NCBI GenBank assembly: GCA_024689485.1
Contig: JAILDK010000091.1
Location: 1 to 49,461, forward strand
DNA: 49,461 nucleotides
Origin: Fibrobacter sp.
GTDB taxonomy: Bacteria; Fibrobacterota; Fibrobacteria; Fibrobacterales; Fibrobacteraceae
Reading direction: 5' to 3'
This document shows positions 1-8,120 of the stretch, in pieces (position 1 is the first letter of the stretch; each line of letters opens with the position of its first letter). Both the position numbers and the translations under genes were made by a program. The notes beneath the pieces are model-generated. The model did not search any database and was not told the origin of the DNA. It worked only from the letters and a program-made list of their open reading frames with translations.

Positions 1-35
1 AAACCCCTGAAGCTACCCAAGAAGCTCACGCATGA
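1..35 (+). CDS. 3' end of an upstream gene (partial)
   Basis: Frame 3 of the first 35 bases is open and ends in TGA at 33-35, reading TPEATQEAHA then stop. The TGA overlaps the ATG of the glycosyltransferase gene at 32 as ATGA, the same stop-start overlap used several times in this window. It is therefore probably the tail of a co-transcribed upstream gene. Eleven codons give no clue to function. Confidence 0.35.
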   Translation, partial: TPEATQEAHA

Positions 36-1210
36 AAGTTCTCGTCGTAGGATCCGTCTATCCGCGTTTTCCAGAAGACAATGAAGTTCCCTGGCTTCGC
101 AAGTCCGTCGCCACTCTCCGTGACGCAGGCGTTGAAGTCGAAGTCATGGCTCCGTCCTACAAAGGCTTAAAGTCGCACACGATCGACGGCGTACCCGTTC
201 ACCGATTCCGCTACGCCACGAAGAATCTCGAAATTTTGACGCACGACGAAGGCGCGCCGACCAAAATGGCAAAGCACCCGTCCATGCAGCTGCTCGCGAT
301 TCCCTACTGCATCAGCGGATTCTTCAAATGCCTTTGGCTTGCGAAGAAGAAAAAGTTCGACGTCATCCATGCGCATTGGCCGTTTCCCCATGCGCTGATT
401 GCCCTCGGAGCCTGCAAGCTGTTCCGCATTCCGCTGGTTTTGAATTTCCACGGTGCAGAACTTTTGCTCATCCGCAAAAAGAAGTGGATCCGTCCGATTA
501 TGAAGTTCATCATCGGGCAGGCGAATGCGATTTTTGCAAATAGCCGTTTTACCGCTTCTAAAATTTCTGCCCTGCGCCAGGCTAAGATTGAATGGAGCCC
601 TTACGGATCTCCGCTTTCTTCGGGCAAAGTTCCGCCTCCACACGCACGTGGCGAACGTTACAAGATCCTTTTTGTCGGGCGTCACATTGAACGCAAAGGC
701 ATTGAATATTTGATTCAGGCTGCCAAACTTTTGGACCCGAAAAAATTTGAAGTGCGGATTGTCGGAAAAGGCAACCTGACGGAATCCTTGAAGCATCTGG
801 CCAAAGAGATTCAAACGGAAAACGTCATCTTCACAGGTCCGCTTTCTCCCAACGACCTGCGTAAGGAATATCAGGAAAGCAACTGCTTTGTACTGCCCGC
901 GATTGTCGATTCTAAAGGCGACACCGAAGGCTTGGGAGTTGTGCTGATCGAAGCCATGCAATATGGACTTCCGGTCGTCGCCTCGAACGTCGGAGGAATC
1001 CCGGACGTAGTCGTCGACGGCGAAACGGGCATTCTCGTCCCCGAAAAAAATCCCGAAGCTCTGGCCGCCGCATTCCAAAAGCTCGAAAGCGATCCCGCTT
1101 ACGAATCCGAACTTTTGAAAGGCGCAGAAAAAAGAATCGACGCCTGCTTCAACTGGGAAAAGATCGCGGAAAAACAGATTGAGATTTACAAAGGATTAGT
1201 TAACAATTAA
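32..1210 (+). CDS. GT4 family glycosyltransferase
   Basis: A 392-aa GT-B fold glycosyltransferase, probably transferring a sugar from a nucleotide-sugar donor during synthesis of a surface polysaccharide or LPS. The N-terminal acceptor half shows MKVLVVGSVYP and a FDVIHAHWPFPHA stretch typical of GT4. The C-terminal donor half has VGRHIERKGIEYLI (about residues 211-224) and the EX7E region DTEGLGVVLIEAMQYGLPVV followed by GGIPDVV and GETGILV (family PF00534). Length is normal. The ATG overlaps the TGA of a preceding reading frame, suggesting translational coupling. The last codons (LVNN and stop) lie inside a heptamer repeat, so the native C-terminus may have been altered by insertion of that element. 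The acceptor cannot be deduced. Confidence 0.9.
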   Translation: MKVLVVGSVYPRFPEDNEVPWLRKSVATLRDAGVEVEVMAPSYKGLKSHTIDGVPVHRFRYATKNLEILTHDEGAPTKMAKHPSMQLLAIPYCISGFFKCLWLAKKKKFDVIHAHWPFPHALIALGACKLFRIPLVLNFHGAELLLIRKKKWIRPIMKFIIGQANAIFANSRFTASKISALRQAKIEWSPYGSPLSSGKVPPPHARGERYKILFVGRHIERKGIEYLIQAAKLLDPKKFEVRIVGKGNLTESLKHLAKEIQTENVIFTGPLSPNDLRKEYQESNCFVLPAIVDSKGDTEGLGVVLIEAMQYGLPVVASNVGGIPDVVVDGETGILVPEKNPEALAAAFQKLESDPAYESELLKGAEKRIDACFNWEKIAEKQIEIYKGLVNN

Positions 1211-1340
1211 CAATTAACAATTAACAGTAACTCAGACGAAATGATCTACGGCGGAACGGTCGTTTTACAGTAGCAGGCACCTTCTACTGTAGAAGTAATC
1301 CTCTTGAATTCTCTGATAATTGTTAACTGTTAATTGACAA
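1200..1340. repeat. Small element bounded by inverted heptamer arrays
   Basis: The left arm (1200-1227) is three TTAACAA heptamers followed by TTAACAG. The right arm (1320-1340) holds TTGTTAA, CTGTTAA and TTGACAA, roughly the reverse complement. Between them is a hairpin with arms TACAGTAG (1266-1273) and CTACTGTA (1284-1291). The unit fills the whole gap between the convergent glycosyltransferase and BASS transporter genes and supplies the glycosyltransferase stop codon. It resembles a non-coding REP- or MITE-like element; no target-site duplication was established. It might also act as a bidirectional transcription end. Confidence 0.6.
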
Positions 1341-1343
1341 TCG

Positions 1344-2237
1344 TCACTTCGCCTTCTTCTTCCCACTCATCCAGCTCAACACCAAATTCTGCCAGATCAC
1401 GTAACACGTCGGAGCGATTGCAGCCACGGGGCCCGCGTAAAGACTCGAAATCCAAATCACGAGAGTCGTATTCTTCTGTCCCATGCTCTGCGAACTTTCA
1501 ATCGGGTGCTTCTTATCGCTGAACCATCCGACGGTAAACTGCACAATGCAAAGGATCAACGCGACGAGCGCAAGCATCGGAAGCTTTCCGCTGTTCCAGA
1601 GTTCCGCAAAGCCCATTTCCCGAATGTCATAGCTCGCCTTGGCAAGGATCACGAACACGGAAATCGTCCACACGATCAGCGTATACTTCTGAAAGCGAGC
1701 CGCCTTGTCTGCAAGTTCCGGGTAAAAGGAACGCAAGCCTAAAGCGATGGCGAGCGGAATCGAAATGATCGGCTGAATGGAATTGAAAATTCTCATGGCG
1801 ACATCGGTAAAGCTCGCATCGGTTCCCGTCAAATAGCCATAGATCAGCGGAATGCTAAAGCACGCAATCACGTTTCCACTGAGAAAGATCTTGAGCGCAA
1901 GCACCGGATTTCCACCGAGCACTTTCGCCATCGCAGGCGCCGCGTTCGCAGGCGGGCAAAGGCAAATGATCGCGCCGCCCAAAAGCACTTCGCGCGGCAA
2001 CTGGAAAAATTCCACAACGCCCCACAAAATGGCAAGCATCACAAGGCTCGCCACAAAAGCCTTGACTTCAATCTTAAATGTGTAACCGTGTTGTTGAGGC
2101 GGCACTTTTCCCACAAAAGTGAGAAACATCATCAGCCCGATCAAAAAGGGCAACGCGGGGGAAAGAACATGTGCCTGTGGCAGTAAAATGCCCAAAAGAA
2201 TGGCCACCGGCATCAAAATAGATCTCAATTTCGCCAT
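1344..2237 (-). CDS. BASS/SBF-type sodium-dependent transporter
   Basis: A 297-aa integral membrane protein of the bile acid:sodium symporter (BASS/SBF-like) superfamily, with about nine or ten hydrophobic helices. The family signature is seen around GGAIICLCPPANAAPAMAKVLGGNPVLAL, where helices cross near the ion site, and in SGNVIACFSIPL. Members import bile acids, pyruvate, pantothenate or other organic anions with sodium; the substrate here is unknown. I chose ATG 2237 (MAKLRSI) over a longer frame starting at 2306, because the extra 23 residues are not membrane-like and would overlap the divergent trkH start. The gene is divergent from trkH with only 34 bp between starts. Confidence 0.75.
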   Translation of the reverse strand: MAKLRSILMPVAILLGILLPQAHVLSPALPFLIGLMMFLTFVGKVPPQQHGYTFKIEVKAFVASLVMLAILWGVVEFFQLPREVLLGGAIICLCPPANAAPAMAKVLGGNPVLALKIFLSGNVIACFSIPLIYGYLTGTDASFTDVAMRIFNSIQPIISIPLAIALGLRSFYPELADKAARFQKYTLIVWTISVFVILAKASYDIREMGFAELWNSGKLPMLALVALILCIVQFTVGWFSDKKHPIESSQSMGQKNTTLVIWISSLYAGPVAAIAPTCYVIWQNLVLSWMSGKKKAK

Positions 2238-2271
2238 GGTAGAGCCAAAGTTAGTAAATTGGTGGTCAAAG

Positions 2272-3663
2272 ATGTTACTCTCGCGATACAAGGATATTCC
2301 GGTCAATCGTCCGGTTTTTAAGAAGAAGGGGTCGAACCCGATGCTTTTCCTCGTGGAAGGCTATTTGGCGCTCATCGTCCTCGGCACGATCCTTCTCTCT
2401 TGCCCGTTTTCCCTGCAAAAGGACATTTCCATTCTGGATGCGTTCTTCACGGCGACTTCCGCCGTCTGCGTCACGGGCCTTTCCGTAATCGACATCGGAA
2501 CGACCTTTACCCATGCGGGCCTCTGGATTCTCGCGGCGCTGATCCAAATCGGCGGTCTCGGCATCATGACTTTTTCTACTGCGATCCTGCTCCTTTCCGG
2601 AATGAAGCCGGGCTTTAACCAGCAGGCGCTCTTCAAATCGGGCTTTACCACCGAAGGCGGTATCGAGCCGAAAAAGATCCTCGGGGCAGTCCTTCCGTTT
2701 ACGATCGTGCTCGAAGGACTCGGCATGACGGCGCTCTTTACGCAGTTTGACCATTTGCCCCTGAACGAGCGCATTCTCTATTCCGTTTTCCACTCGATCA
2801 GCGCCTTCTGCAACGCCGGATTTTCGCCGCTTCCGAATTCGCTCATGAGTTACCAGTTCAACCCGGTCGTTTGCCTCGTGGTGATTCTGCTTGTGCTCGC
2901 AGGCGGTATCGGCTTCCTTTCGATGTCCGAAATCAAGAACCTTTTCGACTTCAAGACCCGGACAATCCAGAAGATCTCCTTGCACACGAAGATCGCCTTG
3001 ATCGCGACCCTCGTCATCGTCGTCATCGAAATGGTCAGCGTTCTTTTAATCGAATGGAACGGAGCCTTTGACGGACAGAGCTGGGCAGAAAAACTTCTCT
3101 CGGGCGCGTTCATCGCCCTGTCTTCCCGCACCGCAGGATTCAACACGATTGATCCTTTGAGCCTTCGCGAAACGAGTACGATTATCATCATCATTGCGAT
3201 GTTCATCGGGGCAAGCCCCGGTAGCTGCGGCGGTGGCTTAAAAACGACTACCGCTGCAGTCATTACCCTTCTCGGTATCAACCGTCTTTTGGGCAGAGAC
3301 AAGACCCAGGCGATGGGCAGAACCATCCCGGAAGAAACGGTGGACAAAGCCCTTCGAATCTTTATCGTTTACGCGGTCCTCGCCCTCGTCGGCACGCTCA
3401 CGCTCCTGTTTACGGAATACCCGTCAGCCGCTATCGGCAGTGCTCATTCGCATTTTGTATATGTTTTCTTTGAAGTCGCAAGCGCCCTTTCGACGTGCGG
3501 ACTTTCCCTTGGGCTCACCCCGGAACTCACCGCTTCCGGTAGAATCTTTATTTGTATCTTTATGTTCGTAGGCCGTATGGGAGCCCTCTTCCTCATCTCC
3601 GCCGTAGTGAAGAAAAAGGATGCGGGAACCTGGTACGCAGAAGAAGACATCATGGTGGGTTAA
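2272..3663 (+). CDS. trkH: TrkH/KtrB-type potassium uptake channel subunit
   Basis: A 463-aa membrane subunit of a Trk/Ktr potassium uptake system in the inner membrane. The four selectivity-filter loops with their key glycines are visible: VCVTGLS, FCNAGFS, SRTAGFN and STCGLSLG. A short N-terminus (MLLSRYKDIPV) precedes the first helix. Starts further upstream (2119, 2236) would overlap the divergent transporter, so 2272 is preferred, although no strong ribosome site is evident. The regulatory subunit TrkA follows after 3 bp, an operon arrangement expected for a complete gated channel. Whether it is the Trk or Ktr subtype, with H+ or Na+ coupling, cannot be settled from sequence inspection. 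Confidence 0.92.
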   Translation: MLLSRYKDIPVNRPVFKKKGSNPMLFLVEGYLALIVLGTILLSCPFSLQKDISILDAFFTATSAVCVTGLSVIDIGTTFTHAGLWILAALIQIGGLGIMTFSTAILLLSGMKPGFNQQALFKSGFTTEGGIEPKKILGAVLPFTIVLEGLGMTALFTQFDHLPLNERILYSVFHSISAFCNAGFSPLPNSLMSYQFNPVVCLVVILLVLAGGIGFLSMSEIKNLFDFKTRTIQKISLHTKIALIATLVIVVIEMVSVLLIEWNGAFDGQSWAEKLLSGAFIALSSRTAGFNTIDPLSLRETSTIIIIIAMFIGASPGSCGGGLKTTTAAVITLLGINRLLGRDKTQAMGRTIPEETVDKALRIFIVYAVLALVGTLTLLFTEYPSAAIGSAHSHFVYVFFEVASALSTCGLSLGLTPELTASGRIFICIFMFVGRMGALFLISAVVKKKDAGTWYAEEDIMVG

Positions 3664-3666
3664 AAA

Positions 3667-4320
3667 ATGGCAAAGAAGCAGTTCATCATCATCGGACTTG
3701 GCAACACGGGAATCTTTCTCGCCAACCATCTGACGAGCCTCGGCAGTGAAGTGCTCGCTGTGGACAACACGCCGGACAAGGTGCAAGACATCACCCCGAA
3801 CGTCGCCCAGGCAGTCGTCGCCGACACGACCCGCAAGCAGCAACTCGCCGCGCTTCCGGTGACGAAGGTCGATGCGGTCATCTGCTGCATCGGCGCAGAC
3901 CTCGAAGCCTCGCTCCTCACCATTTTGAACTTGAAGGAACTCGGCGTCAAGCACATCATCGCCAAGAGTTCCAGCTCCCAGCATACGTCGATCCTTGAAC
4001 GTTTTGGCGTCTCGGACATTTTCCAGCCGGAGCGCGACATGGCGATTTCCATCGCCGAACGTCTGATGCACCCGAACATGCTCGACCGCTTACCGTTCCT
4101 CGACGGGTTCTCGATCATCGAAGTCCTTTGCCCGAACAAGTTCATCGGCAAAACTTTGAAGGAACTTTCCTTGACGTCCAAATACGGCATCCAGATCATC
4201 GCGATCCGCGATCCGCTGCAGCCACAGGCTTTGATCGGTAACCTCGCCGATTACCCTCTCAAGGAAAACGATATTCTGTTTATTCTTGGCCCAAACGATG
4301 TGCTCGAAGACTTCGGCTAA
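3667..4320 (+). CDS. trkA: TrkA/KtrA-type potassium channel regulatory subunit
   Basis: A 217-aa cytosolic RCK protein that binds nucleotide and gates the neighbouring TrkH channel. The N-terminal RCK_N Rossmann domain begins IIIGLGNTGIFLANHL (GxGxxG) and has the acidic LAVDNTPDKVQ strand end. The C-terminal half (about residues 135-217) is an RCK_C domain ending ENDILFILGPNDVLEDF. A length near 220 aa, with a single RCK unit, matches KtrA rather than the duplicated E. coli TrkA. It starts 3 bp after trkH and ends 6 bp from the convergent HD-GYP gene. Confidence 0.92.
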   Translation: MAKKQFIIIGLGNTGIFLANHLTSLGSEVLAVDNTPDKVQDITPNVAQAVVADTTRKQQLAALPVTKVDAVICCIGADLEASLLTILNLKELGVKHIIAKSSSSQHTSILERFGVSDIFQPERDMAISIAERLMHPNMLDRLPFLDGFSIIEVLCPNKFIGKTLKELSLTSKYGIQIIAIRDPLQPQALIGNLADYPLKENDILFILGPNDVLEDFG

Positions 4321-4326
4321 TTTTGC

Positions 4327-6204
4327 CTAGACTTCGTTCATCGCCTTCTTGATTTCATCCTGGCACTTCACAAACGCTTCGACAATTTCCGGATCGAAGT
4401 GGGTTCCGCTTTCTTCCTGAATGATCGCCACCGCCTTTTCGAACGCAAAGCCCGCCTTGTAAGGACGGATCGAAACCAAGGCGTCGAACACATCAGCCAC
4501 CGCCATGATGCGCGCCGAAAGCGGAATGTCCAAGCCTTTGATCTTTTCCGGATAGCCTCGGGTACCGTCCCACCATTCGTGATGGCTGTAAGCGATATCC
4601 TTTGCCATGTTCAGGTAAGCGATTTCGCCCAAATTCTTGGAAGCGGAGCGGAGCATTTCACGACCGAAGGTCGTGTGTTTTTTCATGATGTTGAATTCTT
4701 CGTCGTTCAGCTTGCCCGGCTTGTTCAGAATCGCATCTGGAATGCGGATCTTTCCAATGTCGTGCAGAGGCGCTGCAACGTAAATCGACGAGATGAAGTT
4801 TTCATCGATTTCGTCTTTCTTCTTGCCGTCTAAATAAAGCTGACGTGCGATGATTTCTGCGTAGCTTGCGGTGCGCTTCACATGGCCGCCGGTCGTTTCG
4901 TCGCGGTTTTCCACGAGGTCGCCGAGGGTTGTAATAATATTCGTCTGCAATTTTGCGATGGAATTGGATTGTTCTTCGGACTTGTTGATGTAAAGATCGA
5001 TTTCCTGGACCGCTTTGATGATTGCCGAGTGCAGCGTTTCGATTTCATTCCCCGTTTCCATATCGAGCGAACGAATGCGGGCGATCGAGTTGGTGCGTCC
5101 CACAGCGGTGTCGTAGCCGAAGTTTTCCATTTCATCGGTCAGTTCGTGGATCGGGTAGACAACGCGGTGATTGGCAAAGAGGATCGCGGCAAAGACGACG
5201 CAGAGCAAAAGTCCAAACACTGTCGAGAAGATCTTGGTGCAGAACAGAACGACGCTCGTGCGGATGGCAGACAAGCTGAATTCCGTGCAAACCGGGTACG
5301 GAGTTTCCGTACAGACGATGGAAATGGTTCCTTCCTTCGGCGCATGCATGCCCGGTTTGATCGTCAAGATCTGAGGATGCCGTTCGGAAACGTCGCGGAT
5401 GTATCTGTCCAGCGTCGCCGTGTCCGCATTCTGAATTGCATCGGCCACAAGCACGTTCACCGATTCCGAAAGCAAAGTCGCTTCACGGATTTCCGCTTCG
5501 GAATAAGCCTTGTAAGCCACCGCCGTTGCAACGACCGCCAGGGCAAAGCTCGAAATGAACAAAAGCCCAGTAACCTGAGCCTTTAACGAATGAAAATAAT
5601 GTCGAACTTTATAGTTGTCCCCATGTTCTCTTCCCGAAACCGAGTTGAACATGGTATAGAACATGGTCGGCGTAATCCGGAAAAGTCCAAACGCCACCAG
5701 AATGGAAATCGACTTGTCCGGAATTTCCGTACAGAAATCGGCGAGGATCTGCGACAGAAGAATCGGGAATCCCTTGCTGTGCAAGGCTTCCGCAATCGGA
5801 GTCACCACGTTCTGCGCAATCTGGAAATCAAACAGGAAGTAAGAAAGGAAGGAGCACGGAATGCTCAGAAGCATCAAAAAGAAGAGCAGCTTCGGCAAAC
5901 GGTAAATCTTCTGGAAGGCTCCACGCGAAGCGGCGATACCCGTGCACACCGCAATCATCACATTGACCGTTCCATAATAGAACGTCGAAGATTCCGAGAA
6001 TCCTCCGATGAAGTTGGTGAGAAATCCGACAATCGCTCCAGGGCAAAAACCGCCAAGAACCGTTGCATAAATCGTTCCTACACAATCCAAATAAAGAGGG
6101 AGCCCGAAGTGAATCGCAAGATCGGCTCCAAATCGATTTACCAGAAGGCCGACAACAATGAGCGCCACCACCTGGATTAACTGTTTCAAACGAACATGTT
6201 GCAT
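4327..6204 (-). CDS. Membrane-bound HD-GYP domain phosphodiesterase
   Basis: A 625-aa signalling protein predicted to hydrolyse cyclic di-GMP. The C-terminal HD-GYP domain (about 440-620) carries HDIGK (His481-Asp482), the HHEWWDG motif at about 541, GTRGYP at 547-552 and the ARIMAVADVFDAL and RPYK blocks. The N-terminal ~190 residues form five or six helices with GLPLYLDCVGTIYATVLGG and PGAIVGFLTNFI, reminiscent of ECF-type S components. A second helix pair brackets a periplasmic region (about 215-330), and a HAMP-like linker and coiled coil lead to the catalytic domain. ATG 6204 is chosen because TATATT ends 7 nt upstream; the longer frame to 6327 would overlap the divergent OLD gene. The HD-GYP call is firm. 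The N-terminal sensor identity is inferred. Confidence 0.9.
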   Translation of the reverse strand: MQHVRLKQLIQVVALIVVGLLVNRFGADLAIHFGLPLYLDCVGTIYATVLGGFCPGAIVGFLTNFIGGFSESSTFYYGTVNVMIAVCTGIAASRGAFQKIYRLPKLLFFLMLLSIPCSFLSYFLFDFQIAQNVVTPIAEALHSKGFPILLSQILADFCTEIPDKSISILVAFGLFRITPTMFYTMFNSVSGREHGDNYKVRHYFHSLKAQVTGLLFISSFALAVVATAVAYKAYSEAEIREATLLSESVNVLVADAIQNADTATLDRYIRDVSERHPQILTIKPGMHAPKEGTISIVCTETPYPVCTEFSLSAIRTSVVLFCTKIFSTVFGLLLCVVFAAILFANHRVVYPIHELTDEMENFGYDTAVGRTNSIARIRSLDMETGNEIETLHSAIIKAVQEIDLYINKSEEQSNSIAKLQTNIITTLGDLVENRDETTGGHVKRTASYAEIIARQLYLDGKKKDEIDENFISSIYVAAPLHDIGKIRIPDAILNKPGKLNDEEFNIMKKHTTFGREMLRSASKNLGEIAYLNMAKDIAYSHHEWWDGTRGYPEKIKGLDIPLSARIMAVADVFDALVSIRPYKAGFAFEKAVAIIQEESGTHFDPEIVEAFVKCQDEIKKAMNEV

Positions 6205-6211
6205 CGTAAAC

Positions 6212-6217
6212 AATATA
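6212..6217 (-). promoter_or_regulatory. -10-like box, leaderless geometry (HD-GYP gene)
   Basis: The minus strand reads TATATT, then 7 nt (GTTTACG), then the ATG at 6204. There is no purine-rich ribosome site in those 7 nt. Transcription starting 6-7 nt after the box would begin at or next to the start codon. No clear -35 box is seen. Confidence 0.5.
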
Positions 6218-6262
6218 TAAGTTTTTTTTCGAGCTTTTTTCATCAAAATCCGTGTTTTTGTG

Positions 6263-6268
6263 TAGTTT
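6263..6268 (+). promoter_or_regulatory. Possible -10-like box (OLD gene)
   Basis: TAGTTT followed by 6 nt (AAGAAT) and the ATG at 6275. It is a weaker match than the other boxes in this window, but at the same distance, and there is no Shine-Dalgarno sequence. It is divergent from the HD-GYP promoter within a 70-bp gap. Confidence 0.3.
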
Positions 6269-6274
6269 AAGAAT

Positions 6275-8050
6275 ATGCAAGAATCGCTTAGACTCAAATC
6301 CATTACCATTCGGAATCTCCGATCCATTCGAGAGGAGACGTTTCCGCTGAGCGATTTTACAGCCTTGATCGGCTACAACAATGCGGGGAAAACCACCATT
6401 TTGATGGGAATCCGCTGGCTTTTGTACCGTTCTTCATTAGACAATTCTTATTTCGACAATCCCGATTTGCCAGTAGAAGCGGAAGGCCTTTTCGCGGGCA
6501 TCTCCGATTCTATTTTGAGCAAGCTCGAACCTTCCCAGCAAGAAGTCATCAAGCCTTTCCTCAAAAACGGAAAACTGCGCGTACAGCGTTCCCAGCGTGT
6601 ACCGGGCGAAAACGCCGCAGACGTGGAATTCTGGGTATTGGACTGGGACGGTGATAACGGCCACGGCGAATGGATCAAAGCCCCCTTCGGATTCGAGGAA
6701 GTGTTTAATATTCTCTTTCCGCACCCGATCCAGATTTGGGATTTTGAAGGCGACAAAGCCTTTGCCAAACTTTTGAACGAAATCTTTAAGCCGCTGCAAC
6801 GCAGGCTCGGCAAGGATTTCAACGATCTGATCCAGCGGTTCGCTTCTTTGCTCGATGCGCAAAGCGAATCCCGTGCGCAGGAATTTGAACTTTTTGAACG
6901 CGGGCTGAATCAAAAGCTCCGTCCGCTATTCCCTTCGGTGAACGTGCGACTCGACATTCCGACGCCGAGCCTTGCCTCGTTCCTTTCGACAGCCAAGCTG
7001 AACGTCTTTGACGAAGACGACGGCTTTGAACGCGACATCCATTCGATGGGCGCAGGTTCCAAGCGTGCCATTCAGATGGCGCTTGTGCGCTACCTCGACG
7101 AAGTCAAGCGGCACCATCACAATCATTATTTGAGCCGAACGCTTTTGCTTATCGATTCCCCGGAACTCTTTTTGCACCCGCAAGCCGTGGAACTCGTGCG
7201 CGTCGCCCTCAAGAATCTTTCCCGCGAAGGTTACCAAGTCATTTTCGCTACGCACTCCGCGCAGATGGTCACCAGCGAAGATGTGAGCACATCCCTCCTC
7301 ATTCGAAAGAACAAGGAACGTGGCACGTTCATGCGCCGCCGAATGGAAGACGCTGTTCACGCGGTGATTACCGATGCACAGGCGCAGCTGCAGATGCTCT
7401 TCTCGCTTTCGAATTCGAACGAACTTCTGTTCGCCGACTATGTGCTTTTGACCGAAGGTAAAACGGAATGGCGTGTACTGCCGACACTCTTTGAAAAGAT
7501 GTCCGGGCTTTCTTTTGCACTCATCCGCTGTGCGCTTGTCCACCAGGGTGGCGTGAGCAATACGCGCAAAAGTATGCAGGTTTTAACCGCCATGGATTTG
7601 CCCGTGCGCGCGATTGTCGATTTGGATTACGCCTTCAACAATGCGCAGCAAGACGGCTTCCTTGAAAAGGACGATCCCGATATCGAATTCTGCAAGGATC
7701 TTTTCCGTGAGCTTTCGCTGCAGGAACACATCCGTCTGGTGCACGGAATTCCGGTCAGCAAAAAGAGCCGCGTCTCGGCAAGCGAAGCCTATGCGATGAT
7801 GGCGGCGATGCCCGAAGCGCGCAAGCCTTTGCAGAACATCCACGACAAGCTTTCCAAGGTCGGCATCTGGGTCTGGACACGCGGAGCGATCGAACAGCAC
7901 TTAGGGCTTGAAGGCAAGAACGAACGTGCCTGGCATCACTTCATTGAACGCGTTCACAACGAAGACCCGCACCGTTTCCTGCCGGATTACGAAGATATTC
8001 ACCGTCTTTGCGCTTGGATCATCGACGGCGCTCACGAAACGGACGCTTAA
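6275..8050 (+). CDS. OLD-family ATPase with TOPRIM nuclease domain
   Basis: A 591-aa protein of the overcoming-lysogenization-defect (OLD) type, an ABC-like ATPase joined to a TOPRIM nuclease. The N-terminus has LKSITIRNLRSI and Walker A GYNNAGKTT (33-41). A signature-like SMGAGSKRAIQMAL and Walker B LLLIDSPELFLHPQ with the following ATHSAQMV complete the ATPase. The TOPRIM part begins LLTEGKTEWRVLP and has the DLD acidic pair in IVDLDYAF. OLD proteins are linked to phage defence and DNA repair. No UvrD-like GajB gene is adjacent, so this is a stand-alone (class 1-like) protein rather than a Gabija pair. A bidirectional terminator follows. Confidence 0.82.
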   Translation: MQESLRLKSITIRNLRSIREETFPLSDFTALIGYNNAGKTTILMGIRWLLYRSSLDNSYFDNPDLPVEAEGLFAGISDSILSKLEPSQQEVIKPFLKNGKLRVQRSQRVPGENAADVEFWVLDWDGDNGHGEWIKAPFGFEEVFNILFPHPIQIWDFEGDKAFAKLLNEIFKPLQRRLGKDFNDLIQRFASLLDAQSESRAQEFELFERGLNQKLRPLFPSVNVRLDIPTPSLASFLSTAKLNVFDEDDGFERDIHSMGAGSKRAIQMALVRYLDEVKRHHHNHYLSRTLLLIDSPELFLHPQAVELVRVALKNLSREGYQVIFATHSAQMVTSEDVSTSLLIRKNKERGTFMRRRMEDAVHAVITDAQAQLQMLFSLSNSNELLFADYVLLTEGKTEWRVLPTLFEKMSGLSFALIRCALVHQGGVSNTRKSMQVLTAMDLPVRAIVDLDYAFNNAQQDGFLEKDDPDIEFCKDLFRELSLQEHIRLVHGIPVSKKSRVSASEAYAMMAAMPEARKPLQNIHDKLSKVGIWVWTRGAIEQHLGLEGKNERAWHHFIERVHNEDPHRFLPDYEDIHRLCAWIIDGAHETDA

Positions 8051-8072
8051 AGCATTTCTCATCCTCAAAAAC

Positions 8073-8104
8073 AAAAAAAGCGGCGGTCATCCGTCGCTTT
8101 TTTT
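8073..8104. terminator. Bidirectional intrinsic terminator
   Basis: AAAGCGGCGG, a TCAT loop and CCGTCGCTTT form a 10-bp stem (one G-T pair) flanked by an A-run on the left and a T-run on the right. It can therefore end transcription of the OLD gene (+) and of dnaN (-), which converge here. Confidence 0.85.
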
Positions 8105-8120
8105 GTTTTGCAAAACTCGA

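Noticed and set aside
6275-8050. Gabija (GajA/GajB) defence system
   Set aside because: Only the OLD/TOPRIM half is present. No UvrD-like helicase gene is adjacent; flanking genes are HD-GYP and dnaN.
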